This document shows positions 50,270 to 63,917 of a stretch of DNA of 64,000 nucleotides, in pieces. The notes beneath the pieces are model-generated. The model made no database searches. It saw only the letters and a program-made list of their open reading frames with translations, and was not told where the DNA came from. The position numbers and the translations under genes are program-made. The first letter of the stretch is position 1. Every line of letters begins with the position of its first letter. Source of the DNA: Acidimicrobilacustris europaeus (lineage in GTDB: Bacteria > Actinomycetota > Acidimicrobiia > Acidimicrobiales > Acidimicrobilacustridaceae); contig OZ239146.1 in the NCBI GenBank assembly GCA_965194515.1, forward strand, positions 1,116,001 to 1,180,000, in the 5' to 3' direction.

Positions 50270-51130
50270 TCAGTCTTCCCCACCGGGCAGAGCAACGACG
50301 TCGAGACATCCGGTGACAAGGTCGAAGGCCGCGTCGAGCGATGACAGATCAAGAGAGCTATGACCACTAATAGGGTCGACGGACCCGGCGAAGCGGCCAA
50401 GGAGAATGAACTCCACGTTTCCGTCAGAACCTGTGATGGGCGAAACCATGACCCCCATGATGGCCGCATTCCGCTCCAGAAGCGCACCCGATACCTCGGC
50501 CAGCACCCGACGCCAGATGAGTGGGTTATCGATGATGCCTTTGCCCTTGCTCACTTCGGTGCGACCAGCCTCGAACTGCGGCTTCACGAGCAGGACGTAG
50601 ACCGCCCCAGGGGTCGCGGCTGCGCCCAGGGTGTCGAGCACCAGCGACAGCGAGATAAAGGACAAATCGCCCACGACGAGGTCGACAACAGGACCAAGGA
50701 GTGCCGGATCGACTGTCCGAAGATTGGTTCGTTCAATCGAATGAACTCGAGGATCGCCCTCCAATTTTTCGTGGAGTTGGTTATGCCCGACATCAACCGC
50801 AACGACCTCAGAAGCGCCGTACTGCAGCACGCAATCGGTGAAACCGCCAGTAGAGGCTCCGGCGTCGAGAACTCGAGCACCCGCAACGATGTCGTGCAGG
50901 GCAAAGTGTTCGACTGCGCCTTCAAGCTTTGCTCCGGCTCGACTCACAAACTTTGGAGGCGGACCATGCACCAGAACTGCCTCGGAGGCATCGACCATAC
51001 GTGAGGCCTTTGTTGCTGGAGCCCCTCCGACTGTGACGCGACCGGCAGCGATATCGGCCTGAGCGCGCTCGCGCGATTCGGCCAAACCACGACGCACTAG
51101 TTCGGTATCGAGTCGACGACGGGCACCCAT
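50270..51130 (-). CDS. tlyA: TlyA-family rRNA (cytidine-2'-O)-methyltransferase
   Basis: A 286-residue RNA methyltransferase. An S4-like domain at residues 1-60 (R-R-L-D-T-E-L-V-R-R-G-L-A-E-S-R) precedes an FtsJ-like domain with the SAM loop L-D-A-G-A-S-T-G-G-F-T-D and V-V-G-D-L-S-F-I-S-L. Mycobacterial TlyA methylates C1409 of 16S and C1920 of 23S rRNA and determines capreomycin sensitivity. The same activity is inferred here. Located between a HAD phosphatase gene and nadK as in mycobacteria. ATG 51130. Confidence 0.95.
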   Translation of the reverse strand: MGARRRLDTELVRRGLAESRERAQADIAAGRVTVGGAPATKASRMVDASEAVLVHGPPPKFVSRAGAKLEGAVEHFALHDIVAGARVLDAGASTGGFTDCVLQYGASEVVAVDVGHNQLHEKLEGDPRVHSIERTNLRTVDPALLGPVVDLVVGDLSFISLSLVLDTLGAAATPGAVYVLLVKPQFEAGRTEVSKGKGIIDNPLIWRRVLAEVSGALLERNAAIMGVMVSPITGSDGNVEFILLGRFAGSVDPISGHSSLDLSSLDAAFDLVTGCLDVVALPGGED

Positions 51131-51141
51131 TGTCGATGACG

Positions 51142-51924
51142 CTACTTATCGAGCTCGCGGCCCGATAGGGCCTGAGAGACCAACGCGTGGAGCGAGTCCG
51201 CCACGAGATCGGGTTGGGGTTCAACAGGCAGATCTGCGTTCGATGTCACCCCTGTAAGCACCAGCGCAAACCGCCATCCAAGCGTGAGAGCGAATCGTCC
51301 ATCGGTATCAGGCCGATCCCCGACCATGATGCCGTCGGCACCTAGTAACTCGTGCACGATGTCAGCGATGGGCTGATGGGGTTTGCCTGCGATCTCCGGC
51401 GTGACGCCGGAGGCAACTGCAATCGAAGCGAGCAATGCTCCGCCTCCGGGCACAGGCCCTGCAGCGGTGGGATAGGTGGCGTCATCGTTGGTGCCAAGCA
51501 AACGAGCGCCATTCCGAACAGCGGTGGAGGCGGCAGTCATTCGCTGATAATCGAATGTCGGGTGATAGCCGACCACCACAACATCGACGATCGTGCCCAG
51601 TGCGGTCGGATCGCTCGCATCGATGGTTTCCACATCGCGACGCTGCAATTCATCGACAACTCCAGGCCCAGCGCAGACAAGGGCACGAGAACTGCGAGGA
51701 ACCATCGCAGCCGCGGCCATCGCTGAGGTGATCACGCCACTCGATGCATCAATGCCGTGGCGTTCAAGCTTGGCTGCGATGTCGTCACGCCGCCCGAAAG
51801 AGAAGTTCGTGACGAATCCGACATGCTCTCCGGCATCGCGCAATGCTGCGATGGCTTCGGCGGCTCCAGCGATGGGCTCATCCTCCAACCACACGACACC
51901 ATCAAGATCAAGGGCCCATGCCAT
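51142..51924 (-). CDS. HAD-IIA hydrolase, NagD/Rv1692-like phosphatase
   Basis: A 260-residue HAD-superfamily phosphatase with a type IIA cap. Motif I is L-D-L-D-G-V-V-W with the nucleophile Asp near residue 6, motif II is V-T-N-F-S-F, and motif III/IV is G-K-P-H-Q with M-V-G-D-R-P-D-T-D. The position, directly upstream of tlyA, matches Rv1692, reported as a glycerol-3-phosphate phosphatase; that substrate is inference. ATG 51924; divergent from the DUF1015 gene. Confidence 0.9.
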   Translation of the reverse strand: MAWALDLDGVVWLEDEPIAGAAEAIAALRDAGEHVGFVTNFSFGRRDDIAAKLERHGIDASSGVITSAMAAAAMVPRSSRALVCAGPGVVDELQRRDVETIDASDPTALGTIVDVVVVGYHPTFDYQRMTAASTAVRNGARLLGTNDDATYPTAAGPVPGGGALLASIAVASGVTPEIAGKPHQPIADIVHELLGADGIMVGDRPDTDGRFALTLGWRFALVLTGVTSNADLPVEPQPDLVADSLHALVSQALSGRELDK

Positions 51925-52015
51925 CTCGAGAGTCTCCCACCTCTTGAATCCAATCGTGACGACCGACCAAATTCGTTCGCGTCACTCACCATTGCGCGTC
52001 TGCTAGTACTACTCA

Positions 52016-53200
52016 GTGCCACGCTTCGAACCATTCATCGGTATTCGCTACGACACCGAAACACTTGATCCCGCGCTCGTTACGGCTCCCCCTTACGACG
52101 TGATCAGCCCAACTGATCGGGCTGCTCTTGTTGCCAGCGCTCCGGCCAATGTTGTTCGCATTGATCTTCCGATCGACGGCGACGACCCCTACGGCGACGC
52201 TGCTCAACAGTTCTCTCAGTGGCGCTCTGAAGGCGTCCTCGTCGATGACGCTCAGCCTTCATTCACGGTCTACCGCATGGATGCCCCCGACGAGAACGGC
52301 ATCATCGGCCACACCACCGGAGTCATCGGAGCAATGGAACTCACCCGACCAGGTGAAGGCGACATTCTTCCGCACGAGTTCACAACCCCGAAGGCCAAAA
52401 GCGATCGGCTCGACCTTCTTCGTTCCACTCGCTCCAACCTTTCCGCAGTCTGGGGGCTCTCCCCCGCCCGAGGCCTCACCGCGCTTCTCGAAAGTACGGA
52501 AGCGCCGCTGTGTCGATTCGAAGCCGACGGAGTGACTCATTCAGTGTGGCGAATCACCGATACCGCGCGCATCGATGCAATCCGCGCGGCAATCGGTTCG
52601 GCCCCGATCGTCATCGCCGATGGACATCACCGCTACGAAACCTCTCTCGCCTATCGCGACGAACGCCGAGCATCCGGCGGCGACGGAGGCCAAGCCGACG
52701 CGGTCATGACATTCGTTGTTGAACTGGTCGAGGATGAACTCGATGTCGGTCCTATCCACCGTTTGCTCTCGGGCCTGCCCGAGGGTTTCGATCTTCGTGC
52801 GGCCTTTGACCCCTTCTTCGAAATCGAAGCGTTTCGCTTTAGCGACGCACCCACGGTTCGCCGCATCCAAGAACTTGGCGGCCTCGTTCTCGTCCTACCG
52901 GGCGACGCCTGGTTGCTTCGCCCTCGCACCGAGACCATTTCCGCATCTCGCGATCTTGATTCCAGTCGACTCGACCTTGCCCTTGCGTCGTTGCCCGATC
53001 ACGCATTGGTGTACCAACACGGCGTCGAACACATTCGCTCAGCAGTTGAGACAGGTGCTGCGCAAGCTGGCGTCCTGTTGCGCCCAGTCACCATCGATCA
53101 AATCATCGAGATCGCTAAGGGCGGCGAAAAGATGCCACCAAAGTCAACGTTCTTTGCGCCCAAACCCCGAACTGGCGTGGTTTTCCGTTCCATCGATTAG
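52016..53200 (+). CDS. DUF1015 family protein
   Basis: A 394-residue cytoplasmic protein of the DUF1015 family, widespread but without a settled role, sometimes linked to serine phosphorylation. Conserved blocks are P-P-Y-D-V-I-S near 24-30, Y-R near 84, I-A-D-G-H-H-R-Y-E-T-S near 202-212 and the M-P-P-K-S-T-F-F-x-P-K-P near the end. All are intact and the length is normal. GTG start at 52016. It is the only plus-strand gene in the 42-64 kb stretch apart from the partial one at the edge. Confidence 0.9.
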   Translation: MPRFEPFIGIRYDTETLDPALVTAPPYDVISPTDRAALVASAPANVVRIDLPIDGDDPYGDAAQQFSQWRSEGVLVDDAQPSFTVYRMDAPDENGIIGHTTGVIGAMELTRPGEGDILPHEFTTPKAKSDRLDLLRSTRSNLSAVWGLSPARGLTALLESTEAPLCRFEADGVTHSVWRITDTARIDAIRAAIGSAPIVIADGHHRYETSLAYRDERRASGGDGGQADAVMTFVVELVEDELDVGPIHRLLSGLPEGFDLRAAFDPFFEIEAFRFSDAPTVRRIQELGGLVLVLPGDAWLLRPRTETISASRDLDSSRLDLALASLPDHALVYQHGVEHIRSAVETGAAQAGVLLRPVTIDQIIEIAKGGEKMPPKSTFFAPKPRTGVVFRSID

Positions 53201-53219
53201 TCACGCATTCGACAACGCA

Positions 53220-53247
53220 AACGGGCCGACCCGTAGGCCGGCCCGTT
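53220..53247. terminator. Hairpin terminator between DUF1015 gene and aldolase gene
   Basis: A 9-bp stem AACGGGCCG / CGGCCCGTT with a 10-nt loop lies in the 72 bp between the convergent stops. A weak T run (CATTTCC) follows on the plus strand. Confidence 0.65.
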
Positions 53248-53272
53248 GCATTTCCGTTCGAGTCAGAACAAC

Positions 53273-54328
53273 TCACGCAATGGTGATTGATTCATCCAAA
53301 TAGACGTCTTGGATGGCATTGAGGAGCACGACTCCCTCGGCCATTGGCCGCTGGAACGCCTTACGGCCAGAGATGAGACCGGTGCCGCCACCACGCTTGT
53401 TGATGACCGCTGTGCGCACCGCGTCGGCGAGGTCGGAGGAACCCTTTGATTCGCCGCCAGAATTGATCAGGCCGATGCGGCCCATGTAACAGTTCGCAAC
53501 CTGCCAGCGGGTGTAATCGATCGGGTGGTCCGAGACGAGATCGCCGTAGACGAGCTTCGAGGTCTTTCCATACCCCTCAAGAACGTTGTACCCGCCGTTC
53601 TTGGTTGGAAGCTTCTGCTTAATGATGTCGGCCTGGATGGTAACGCCGAGGTGATTGGCCTGGGCGGTGAGATCAGCGGCGTCGTGGTAATCGACCCCAT
53701 CGACCTTGAACGCGTTATTGCGGAGGTAGCACCACAACACGGTGAACATGCCGAGTTCGTGAGCTCGCTGGAATGCCTCGGCGACCTCGATGATCTGATG
53801 ATGCGATTCGGGTGAGCCGAAGTAGATCGTTGCACCAACCCCGGCAGCGCCGAGCTCGTAGGCCTCTTCAACCGTCCCGAACATGATTTGGTCGAACTCG
53901 TTGGGGTAGGTCATGAGTTCGTTGTGATTGATCTTCACAATGAAGGGGATGCGGTGCGCGTACTTGCGAGACATCGTGCCAAGAACGCCGAAGGTGGTGG
54001 CAACGGCGTTGCAGCCGCCTTCGATCGCGAGCTTGACGATGTTCTCTGGATCGAAATACATCGGGTTCGGAGCAAACGATGCAGCGGCCGAATGCTCGAT
54101 GCCCTGATCGACAGGAAGGATCGACACATAACCAGTGTCGGCGAGACGTCCGTGACCGAACATCGACTGAAGGTTGCGCAGGACCTGCGGCGAACGATCT
54201 GACTGCAGATAGACGCGTTCGACAATGTCGCCGCCCGGCTGCGTCAGCTGATCTGCAGTAATGCCCTTACACGTAAAGGTCAGTAACTCTTCGGCTTCGT
54301 CGCCGAGTAGTCCTTTGATGTCGGTCAT
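53273..54328 (-). CDS. Class I fructose-bisphosphate aldolase (DhnA/FbaB type)
   Basis: A 351-residue Schiff-base aldolase of the archaeal/FbaB type. I-L-P-V-D-Q-G-I-E-H is near 92-101. The lysines in P-F-I-V-K-I-N-H-N-E-L and Q-A-D-I-I-K-Q-K-L are candidates for the catalytic Lys, with G-S-P-E-S near 173. R-I-G-L-I-N-S-G-G-E-S-K-G near 290 binds phosphate. It replaces or supplements class II aldolase in glycolysis and gluconeogenesis. ATG 54328 has GAGGAG upstream. The 167 bp before it contain two direct copies of GTGCCTGAGAGAC. Confidence 0.93.
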   Translation of the reverse strand: MTDIKGLLGDEAEELLTFTCKGITADQLTQPGGDIVERVYLQSDRSPQVLRNLQSMFGHGRLADTGYVSILPVDQGIEHSAAASFAPNPMYFDPENIVKLAIEGGCNAVATTFGVLGTMSRKYAHRIPFIVKINHNELMTYPNEFDQIMFGTVEEAYELGAAGVGATIYFGSPESHHQIIEVAEAFQRAHELGMFTVLWCYLRNNAFKVDGVDYHDAADLTAQANHLGVTIQADIIKQKLPTKNGGYNVLEGYGKTSKLVYGDLVSDHPIDYTRWQVANCYMGRIGLINSGGESKGSSDLADAVRTAVINKRGGGTGLISGRKAFQRPMAEGVVLLNAIQDVYLDESITIA

Positions 54329-54462
54329 GCCTCTCCTCGATCATCTGATGCGCCCGTGCCCACCAGACCAGTGAGATGTGCAGGCGCACATCGATCCGTT
54401 GTTCGGGAGCGAGCCTAGGCCAGCCAGACCGGCCAGATGATCGTGTCGAACATGCCGAGACC

Positions 54463-54489
54463 GTGCCTGAGAGACGGTGCCTGAGAGAC
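54463..54489. repeat. Two direct 13-bp repeats upstream of the aldolase gene
   Basis: GTGCCTGAGAGAC occurs at 54463-54475 and 54477-54489, period 14 bp, just after the SSB-like stop codon. Their role is not evident. Confidence 0.5.
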
Positions 54490-54495
54490 AGCGCC

Positions 54496-54972
54496 CTAGA
54501 GATTGAGGTCTTCGACGCGAGGCTCGAGTGCGGTCCGAATCCGCACCCCAGATCGGGCGCTGAGTATTTTGTCGGCATGCACCTCGGTGCGAGTTGCGGT
54601 GGACCCGCCAGCACGAAAGAACCGGCGGTGGATCCGGCCCACAACGACGACGTCGTCGCCCTCGACGAACTTGACCGCAGCCGCGGCCGGGTTGGGCCAC
54701 ACCACCGGCACCGACTCGGCCGGACCTTCCTCCGAACGCACGGTGAGATCGAGCGACATGAGTTCATCGCCAGAAGCAAGCACGCGGAACTCTGGGTCTC
54801 GGCGAATGATGCCTCGGAGAACGACAAGGTTCGAGCCGGCCGGCACGAGGTCGGTGCTGCCATGCGACGTATTCAATGCGGCAGAGGCGGTGCGAGGTGT
54901 TGAAGCGGTGCCCTGAGTCGAGGCGGTGCCACGGCGTGATGATGCTGCACTTCGTTGTGTTGTTACGGCCAC
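54496..54972 (-). CDS. Single-stranded DNA-binding-protein-like OB-fold protein
   Basis: A 158-residue protein. The first 40 residues are Ser/Thr/Ala-rich with repeated T-A-S-T. An SSB-type OB fold follows (about 45-140): L-V-V-L-R-G-I-I-R-R-D-P-E-F-R, L-D-L-T-V-R-S and V-V-V-G-R-I-H-R-R-F-F-R. It ends in acidic-hydrophobic E-D-L-N-L but lacks the D-x-D-x-P-F tail of replicative SSB, so it is more likely an accessory SSB. GTG start with GGGAGG upstream. It follows the TPR gene by 87 bp. Confidence 0.8.
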   Translation of the reverse strand: MAVTTQRSAASSRRGTASTQGTASTPRTASAALNTSHGSTDLVPAGSNLVVLRGIIRRDPEFRVLASGDELMSLDLTVRSEEGPAESVPVVWPNPAAAAVKFVEGDDVVVVGRIHRRFFRAGGSTATRTEVHADKILSARSGVRIRTALEPRVEDLNL

Positions 54973-55059
54973 GAGGCCTCCCAGAATTGTGATCGGACGA
55001 AAGCCGACCGACGGTCACTGGGGGAAGTGATGCTCAACGTAGAACAGGGGTGAGACAGA

Positions 55060-56550
55060 TCAGCGAAGTGCGCGAACCCGAAGCCGGACATCGGCAAAAT
55101 CGGGATCGATGTTCTCGATTCGACCAAACATTGTGCGGGCCTTTGGAAGATCTCCGGAACGCTCGTAGAGATCGGCCAGCACATAGGCACGTCGCAGATG
55201 ATGCGGCATCGGGCGTTTGGGAAAATTGAAACTCTGTTCGAGAAGCGCAATCGCACCAGCGAGATCATCTCGGTCGGCCAACGAACCGGCCATGACGATG
55301 CGGCCCTCTGTCACCAACTCCGCGCTCGGAGACGCAGCACGCAGCTCGTCCCAAAGTTCGCCAACCTGTGCCCACTGACGCATTGCGCGATAGCAATCGG
55401 CGAGCACCGGATGCTGATCAGTGGAGTTACTCAACAGACGAAATGCTTCGAGTTCACGCGCTGCCGGCTTCCACTTCTCCTGGCGATAGAGCGTGAGTCC
55501 ATAAAGTTCGTGCACTGCGGCAACGGTTGGGGCTTCATCGACAGACTTTTTCAGGATGCGTGCGGCATCGCCGTATCGTTCTGATTCAAAGTGCTCTGCC
55601 GCTTCCGCTAAGCGCTTTTCCACGCGCTCAGTGCGGGCGGATCCGACGGCGCGAGAAAGCTGCTCGCGAACCTCGCCGGCCAAATCAATCGGAGCAGGAT
55701 CACGGCGAGGTGAACTACTGCGTGACCTGCTGCGTGAAACTGCAGGTGCGGCGTCATCGCGCACTTCGGTGATGATCGCTTCATCCTCTGACGTGCGAGC
55801 GTCGTTTGCTGCACGACGTTCGGCATCGGTGGCTTCGTCGGGAATCGTGCCTGGAGCCGCCCGACGCGCTGAGTCGGGTCGACGCTGAGGGGTGGCTGCC
55901 TCGACTGCGTCTCTCCAGGCGCGAGACGCGCCTACGACTCGACGACCAGTTGCGGCACCTGCACCCCGACGAGCGACGCCGCCCCACGAGCGCGGTGTTT
56001 CAAGTGCCGGACCATCGGCCCAGCCGTCTTCGCTCGTTGAGCGGCGTGTGGCGCGGTCATCGCCACCGCTGCGAGCCCGAGGGCTCGGAGCACTTCCGGA
56101 ACGAGGTCGATCAGAACTACCTGAAGGCCGACCCGGGCGGCCGGAACCGGTTCGGTCCGAAGAACTCGACCGAGGGCTTGAGCCCGATCGCGACGGAGCG
56201 CCAGACCGAGCCGACGGACCCGAACGCGGTCCCGAACTCGTTCGACCCGAAGATGATCCACCTGAAGAAGATCCACCCGAAGATCGGGAAGAACTGGAGC
56301 CCGAACCGCTGCTTGCGCCACGTGACGGCTTCCCGCCGGAGGTCGGACGGCCAGAGCTCTCGGAGCTCGATCGACTCGATGGCCGGGCCGAACCGCGACC
56401 AGCCGAACCGGAGCCCGATCCGGATCCGCCCTTGGATCCGCCTTTGGAAGTGCCCTTTGCCGGACCTGGCTTCCCCGAAGGACGTCCGCCGCCTCGAGGG
56501 CCGTTTGACTTGCCCGAGCGCGACGAACTGGAAGAAGAAGGACTGGCCAT
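55060..56550 (-). CDS. Ser/Gly/Arg-rich disordered protein with C-terminal TPR domain
   Basis: A 496-residue protein in two parts. Residues 1-290 are low complexity: Ser, Gly, Arg and Pro dominate, with repeated S-S-S, S-G-R and S-G-S and an Ala/Arg-rich end. This is almost certainly disordered and basic. Residues about 300-496 form helical tetratricopeptide repeats (A-A-E-H-F-E-S-E-R-Y-G-D-A-A-R-I-L, Y-G-L-T-L-Y-R-Q-E-K-W, A-D-L-Y-E-R-S-G-D-L-P-K-A-R), ending in F-A-D-V-R-L-R-V. Mycobacteria carry a TPR gene (Rv1691) at the same place. The large basic tail could bind RNA or DNA; that is inference. ATG 56550, directly downstream of the rRNA operon. Confidence 0.85.
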   Translation of the reverse strand: MASPSSSSSSRSGKSNGPRGGGRPSGKPGPAKGTSKGGSKGGSGSGSGSAGRGSARPSSRSSSESSGRPTSGGKPSRGASSGSGSSSSRSSGGSSSGGSSSGRTSSGPRSGPSARSGAPSRSGSSPRSSSSDRTGSGRPGRPSGSSDRPRSGSAPSPRARSGGDDRATRRSTSEDGWADGPALETPRSWGGVARRGAGAATGRRVVGASRAWRDAVEAATPQRRPDSARRAAPGTIPDEATDAERRAANDARTSEDEAIITEVRDDAAPAVSRSRSRSSSPRRDPAPIDLAGEVREQLSRAVGSARTERVEKRLAEAAEHFESERYGDAARILKKSVDEAPTVAAVHELYGLTLYRQEKWKPAARELEAFRLLSNSTDQHPVLADCYRAMRQWAQVGELWDELRAASPSAELVTEGRIVMAGSLADRDDLAGAIALLEQSFNFPKRPMPHHLRRAYVLADLYERSGDLPKARTMFGRIENIDPDFADVRLRVRALR

Positions 56551-56676
56551 GTGACCAACCTACCGGTCCTCGACCCCTACCCTGAAAACGAGCCATCTGA
56601 CGTGTGACGATGTCTCAATGATTCTTGGTAATTCAGAGCCAGTCCTTTACACAAAATCAAGGTGCAGCAAAACGAG

Positions 56677-56704
56677 AAAAGGACCCCCTACGGGGGCCCT
56701 TTTC
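56677..56704 (-). terminator. Terminator of the rRNA operon
   Basis: On the minus strand AAAAGGGCCCCC pairs with GGGGGTCCTTTT (one G-U) around GTA, followed by CTCGTTTT. It starts about 12 nt after the 5S rRNA 3' end. Confidence 0.85.
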
Positions 56705-56715
56705 TTTCTGAGAAA

Positions 56716-56832
<117 letters not shown>

Positions 56833-56897
56833 CCTTTGTCAAAAGGGTGCGCCAGAACCGACCAAAGGTCGGACCTGTCGCGGCCCCTTCAGAACTC

Positions 56898-56917
56898 CAT
56901 AGCGAGCACGAACATCT
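56898..56917 (-). other. 23S pre-rRNA processing stem, 3' strand
   Basis: This 20-nt segment is complementary to 59991-60010 with one G-U pair. The two flanks close the 23S precursor in the long helix normally cut by RNase III. Confidence 0.8.
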
Positions 56918-56921
56918 GTGT

Positions 56922-59984
<3,063 letters not shown>

Positions 59985-59990
59985 GAACAA

Positions 59991-60010
59991 AGATGCTCGT
60001 GCTCGCTATG
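59991..60010 (-). other. 23S pre-rRNA processing stem, 5' strand
   Basis: Partner of 56898-56917, immediately before the mature 23S 5' end. Confidence 0.8.
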
Positions 60011-60158
60011 CAATTCTCAAAGGGCGCATGGTCAAGGACGCTCGGTAGAGCAGTCCCAGGACGGGCTGGCGATATGCGGAACCGGCAACTGAGCCCAGAC
60101 GTTGTCTGAGCTCGAGGCTTCCGGGGCAGTGAACGCCACGAAGAGCGAGTGCAGCGCA

Positions 60159-60184
60159 CTCCCTCAAAACGGAACAGAGAACGA
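60159..60184 (-). other. 16S pre-rRNA processing stem, 3' strand
   Basis: This 26-nt segment pairs with 62139-62164 across the whole 16S gene with three differences, most of them wobble-compatible. It is the expected RNase III site of the 16S precursor. Confidence 0.75.
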
Positions 60185-60337
60185 CGAACCCGAGTCTTGC
60201 AAAAGCAGTGAGAACTGAATCTCAAACCACTTTGACAATCTCGAGAACGAATAGACAGTGCACCAACTGGAAATCCATCTCCGCGGTTCAGTCTGGTGAC
60301 CGAACAATCGGGAGAATCGCTCAAAATGAGCTGGACT

Positions 60338-61866
<1,529 letters not shown>

Positions 61867-62138
61867 GAAACCGTGACCACATCCCGCCAAACCCGAAGGC
61901 GTGGAAAGACATGACTCGATCATGAAAAGTCCGAGAGAGAGGGGCTCACCTCTCTGAATCTCGAATTGGATTGGTTCTTTCGAACCGCACCGTGGCTTTC
62001 CCCCATACACATGGGTTCGGCCGGAATTGCTTGGTGAACGATCACGACTCGTACCTTCTCCCCATTCCCGTTCCGGCAAGCCGGGGCGCGAATGAGCACG
62101 GGGAAGGCCGGTTGCGGTGATCGCCCGCACTGGCTTTT

Positions 62139-62164
62139 TCGTCCTCTGTTCCGTTTTCAAGGAG
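62139..62164 (-). other. 16S pre-rRNA processing stem, 5' strand
   Basis: Partner of 60159-60184. Its position about 270 nt before the mature 16S 5' end is normal for a leader stem. Confidence 0.75.
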
Positions 62165-62311
62165 CACGACCCGAGGGAGCTCAGTCACTGTGGACCGGCC
62201 AGAACTCGGTGCACCCTAGGGGTGCGGCAGCCGACGAACGATTTCGCCGGAGACAACTTTGGCTACCGGAGCAACTTCCGAATGTGGAAGCCGCCTCAGG
62301 AGCGGAGAGCC

Positions 62312-62340
62312 ACTCTAACGAGTGGGTCCGACCAACGCAA
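62312..62340 (-). promoter_or_regulatory. rRNA operon promoter
   Basis: On the minus strand TTGCGT (-35, 62335-62340), 17 bp spacer, TAGAGT (-10, 62312-62317). The expected start is near 62305. It is the best sigma70-type match in the leader; additional promoters are possible. Confidence 0.55.
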
Positions 62341-62524
62341 CTCGGCAGCGCAAGAAGCTCGCACATGCCGATATCAGGGGGGTCGACCTCCCCAGTGCGG
62401 CACAGCCGCCCCGAGGTGGTCCGAGAAAGATAGCCGCACTCTGCAAGGAATGCACATCGACAACTGAGGACAATCGCAGCTTCGGCACGACTGCTGTCAG
62501 AGAGCGGTGGCTCACCGGCAGCGA

Positions 62525-63799
62525 TTAGGGCAAAAAGCGCAATACAAAGCGGTGTTTTTTGCCCCTGCGAGCCATGGCGTAGCCATCGGGGGTGAAGTCA
62601 CTGGCCTCGAGTACCTGGCCTTCGATAACTGCTGCGTCGTTCAGCGAGAGGCCGGATTGCGCGACGAGCCGGCGGCCTTCACTCCGGGAAGCCAATGCCC
62701 CGTGGTCGGCAAGAACTTCGACAAGATCTCGGCCAATTTCGCCAGCCTCGATGGGGAGCGTCGGGAGGCTTGAGGCCAATTCTGCCCATTCCTCGGCCGA
62801 GAGTTCTTGGGCTGATCGCGTGAATCCTTGGGAGGCCCCTGCGGCACGCTCGGCCTCGGCCTCGCCATGGACCAGCGAAGTCACCGAATGGGCCAGTAAC
62901 TGCTGGGCTCGTCGCTGCCCGGGATCGCCGGCGTGCTCGGCCATGACTGCGGCAATCTGGTCGAGTGGCGCAAGGGTCATCTGCAGGAGGAATCGCTCGA
63001 CATCTCGGTCATCGACATTCATGAAGTACTGAAAGAACGCATAGGGGCTCGTTCGCTCGGGAGAGAGCCACACCGCTCCGTCGACCGACTTGCCGAACTT
63101 TTGGCCATCGGCCCGGGTGACGAGAGGAACCGTCAGCCCATGGACGTGCGCTCCTTCGGTGCGGCGAATGAGATCGATTCCGGCGGTGATATTCCCCCAC
63201 TGATCCGATCCGCCTACCTGCAATTCCACCTTCAATTCATTGAACAAATGGCGGTAGTCGTTCGCTTGCAACAACATGTAACTGAACTCGGTGAACGAAA
63301 TGCCCGCGTCAGATTCGACCCGAGATTTCACAGAATCTTTGGCGAGCATCGTGTTCACGGTGACGTGTTTTCCGACATCACGCAGGAAATCCAGAACGCT
63401 GAGTGGTGCAGTCCAGTCGCGGTTGTCGACCAGCCGAGCCTGCGTTGCGCCAGGGGTGAAATCGAGCAGCATCTCGAGCTGCGGCTTGATGGCGGCAAGG
63501 TTGGCGTCGAGGGTCGAGGCATCGAGAAGGTTGCGCTCGGAGGAGCGTCCACCGGGATCCCCGATCATGCCGGTGGCTCCCCCGGCCAGCGCAACTGGCT
63601 GATGCCCAAAGATTTGGAAACGGCGCAGGAGCAATAGCGGCACGAGATTGCCCACATGGAGGCTGTCGGCCGTCGGGTCAAACCCGGCGTACACCGCTAA
63701 GGGGCCTTGCCCGAGTCGATCGCGCAGCGCATCGATCGCGGTGGTGTCGTGGATCAAGCCACGAGCATTGAGATCTTCGAGGATGTCGGCGGTACTCAC
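62525..63799 (-). CDS. tyrS: Tyrosyl-tRNA synthetase
   Basis: Class I aminoacyl-tRNA synthetase of 424 residues, TyrRS type. Y-A-G-F-D-P-T-A-D-S-L-H-V-G-N is the H-I-G-H equivalent near 37-51. K-F-G-K-S near 235 is the K-M-S-K-S loop. G-A-T-G-M-I-G-D-P-G-G and Q-V-G-G-S-D-Q-W-G-N-I are typical. The S4-like C-terminal domain (R-L-V-A-Q-S-G-L-S-L-N-D) is complete. GTG 63799 is the start, with GGGAGAGAG 9 bp upstream. The rRNA operon follows on the same strand. Confidence 0.97.
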   Translation of the reverse strand: MSTADILEDLNARGLIHDTTAIDALRDRLGQGPLAVYAGFDPTADSLHVGNLVPLLLLRRFQIFGHQPVALAGGATGMIGDPGGRSSERNLLDASTLDANLAAIKPQLEMLLDFTPGATQARLVDNRDWTAPLSVLDFLRDVGKHVTVNTMLAKDSVKSRVESDAGISFTEFSYMLLQANDYRHLFNELKVELQVGGSDQWGNITAGIDLIRRTEGAHVHGLTVPLVTRADGQKFGKSVDGAVWLSPERTSPYAFFQYFMNVDDRDVERFLLQMTLAPLDQIAAVMAEHAGDPGQRRAQQLLAHSVTSLVHGEAEAERAAGASQGFTRSAQELSAEEWAELASSLPTLPIEAGEIGRDLVEVLADHGALASRSEGRRLVAQSGLSLNDAAVIEGQVLEASDFTPDGYAMARRGKKHRFVLRFLP

Positions 63800-63917
63800 A
63801 GGGGGTCACTCTCTCCCGTCTCGACTGCCTAGTCCAGCCGGTTTCATGCCGCTCGTGGCGGATGCGCGTCATTCTGGCCCCCCGCTTTGCCAGCGAGGTT
63901 CCCACGGGCAACAGTTG

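Larger units (their letters stand above)
61867..62524 (-). other. rRNA operon leader and promoter region, no gene
   Basis: A 658-bp gap between tyrS and the 16S gene. It holds a promoter (62312-62340), a leader of about 440 nt, and the 5' strand of the 16S processing stem (62139-62164). Short open frames here have no codon bias or ribosome-binding sites and are ignored. Confidence 0.85.

Noticed and set aside
55806..56585. Several long open frames on both strands inside the Ser/Gly/Arg-rich gene
   Set aside because: They arise because the repetitive, GC-rich codons avoid stops in all frames. Only the minus-strand frame continues into a recognisable TPR domain and has a sensible start.
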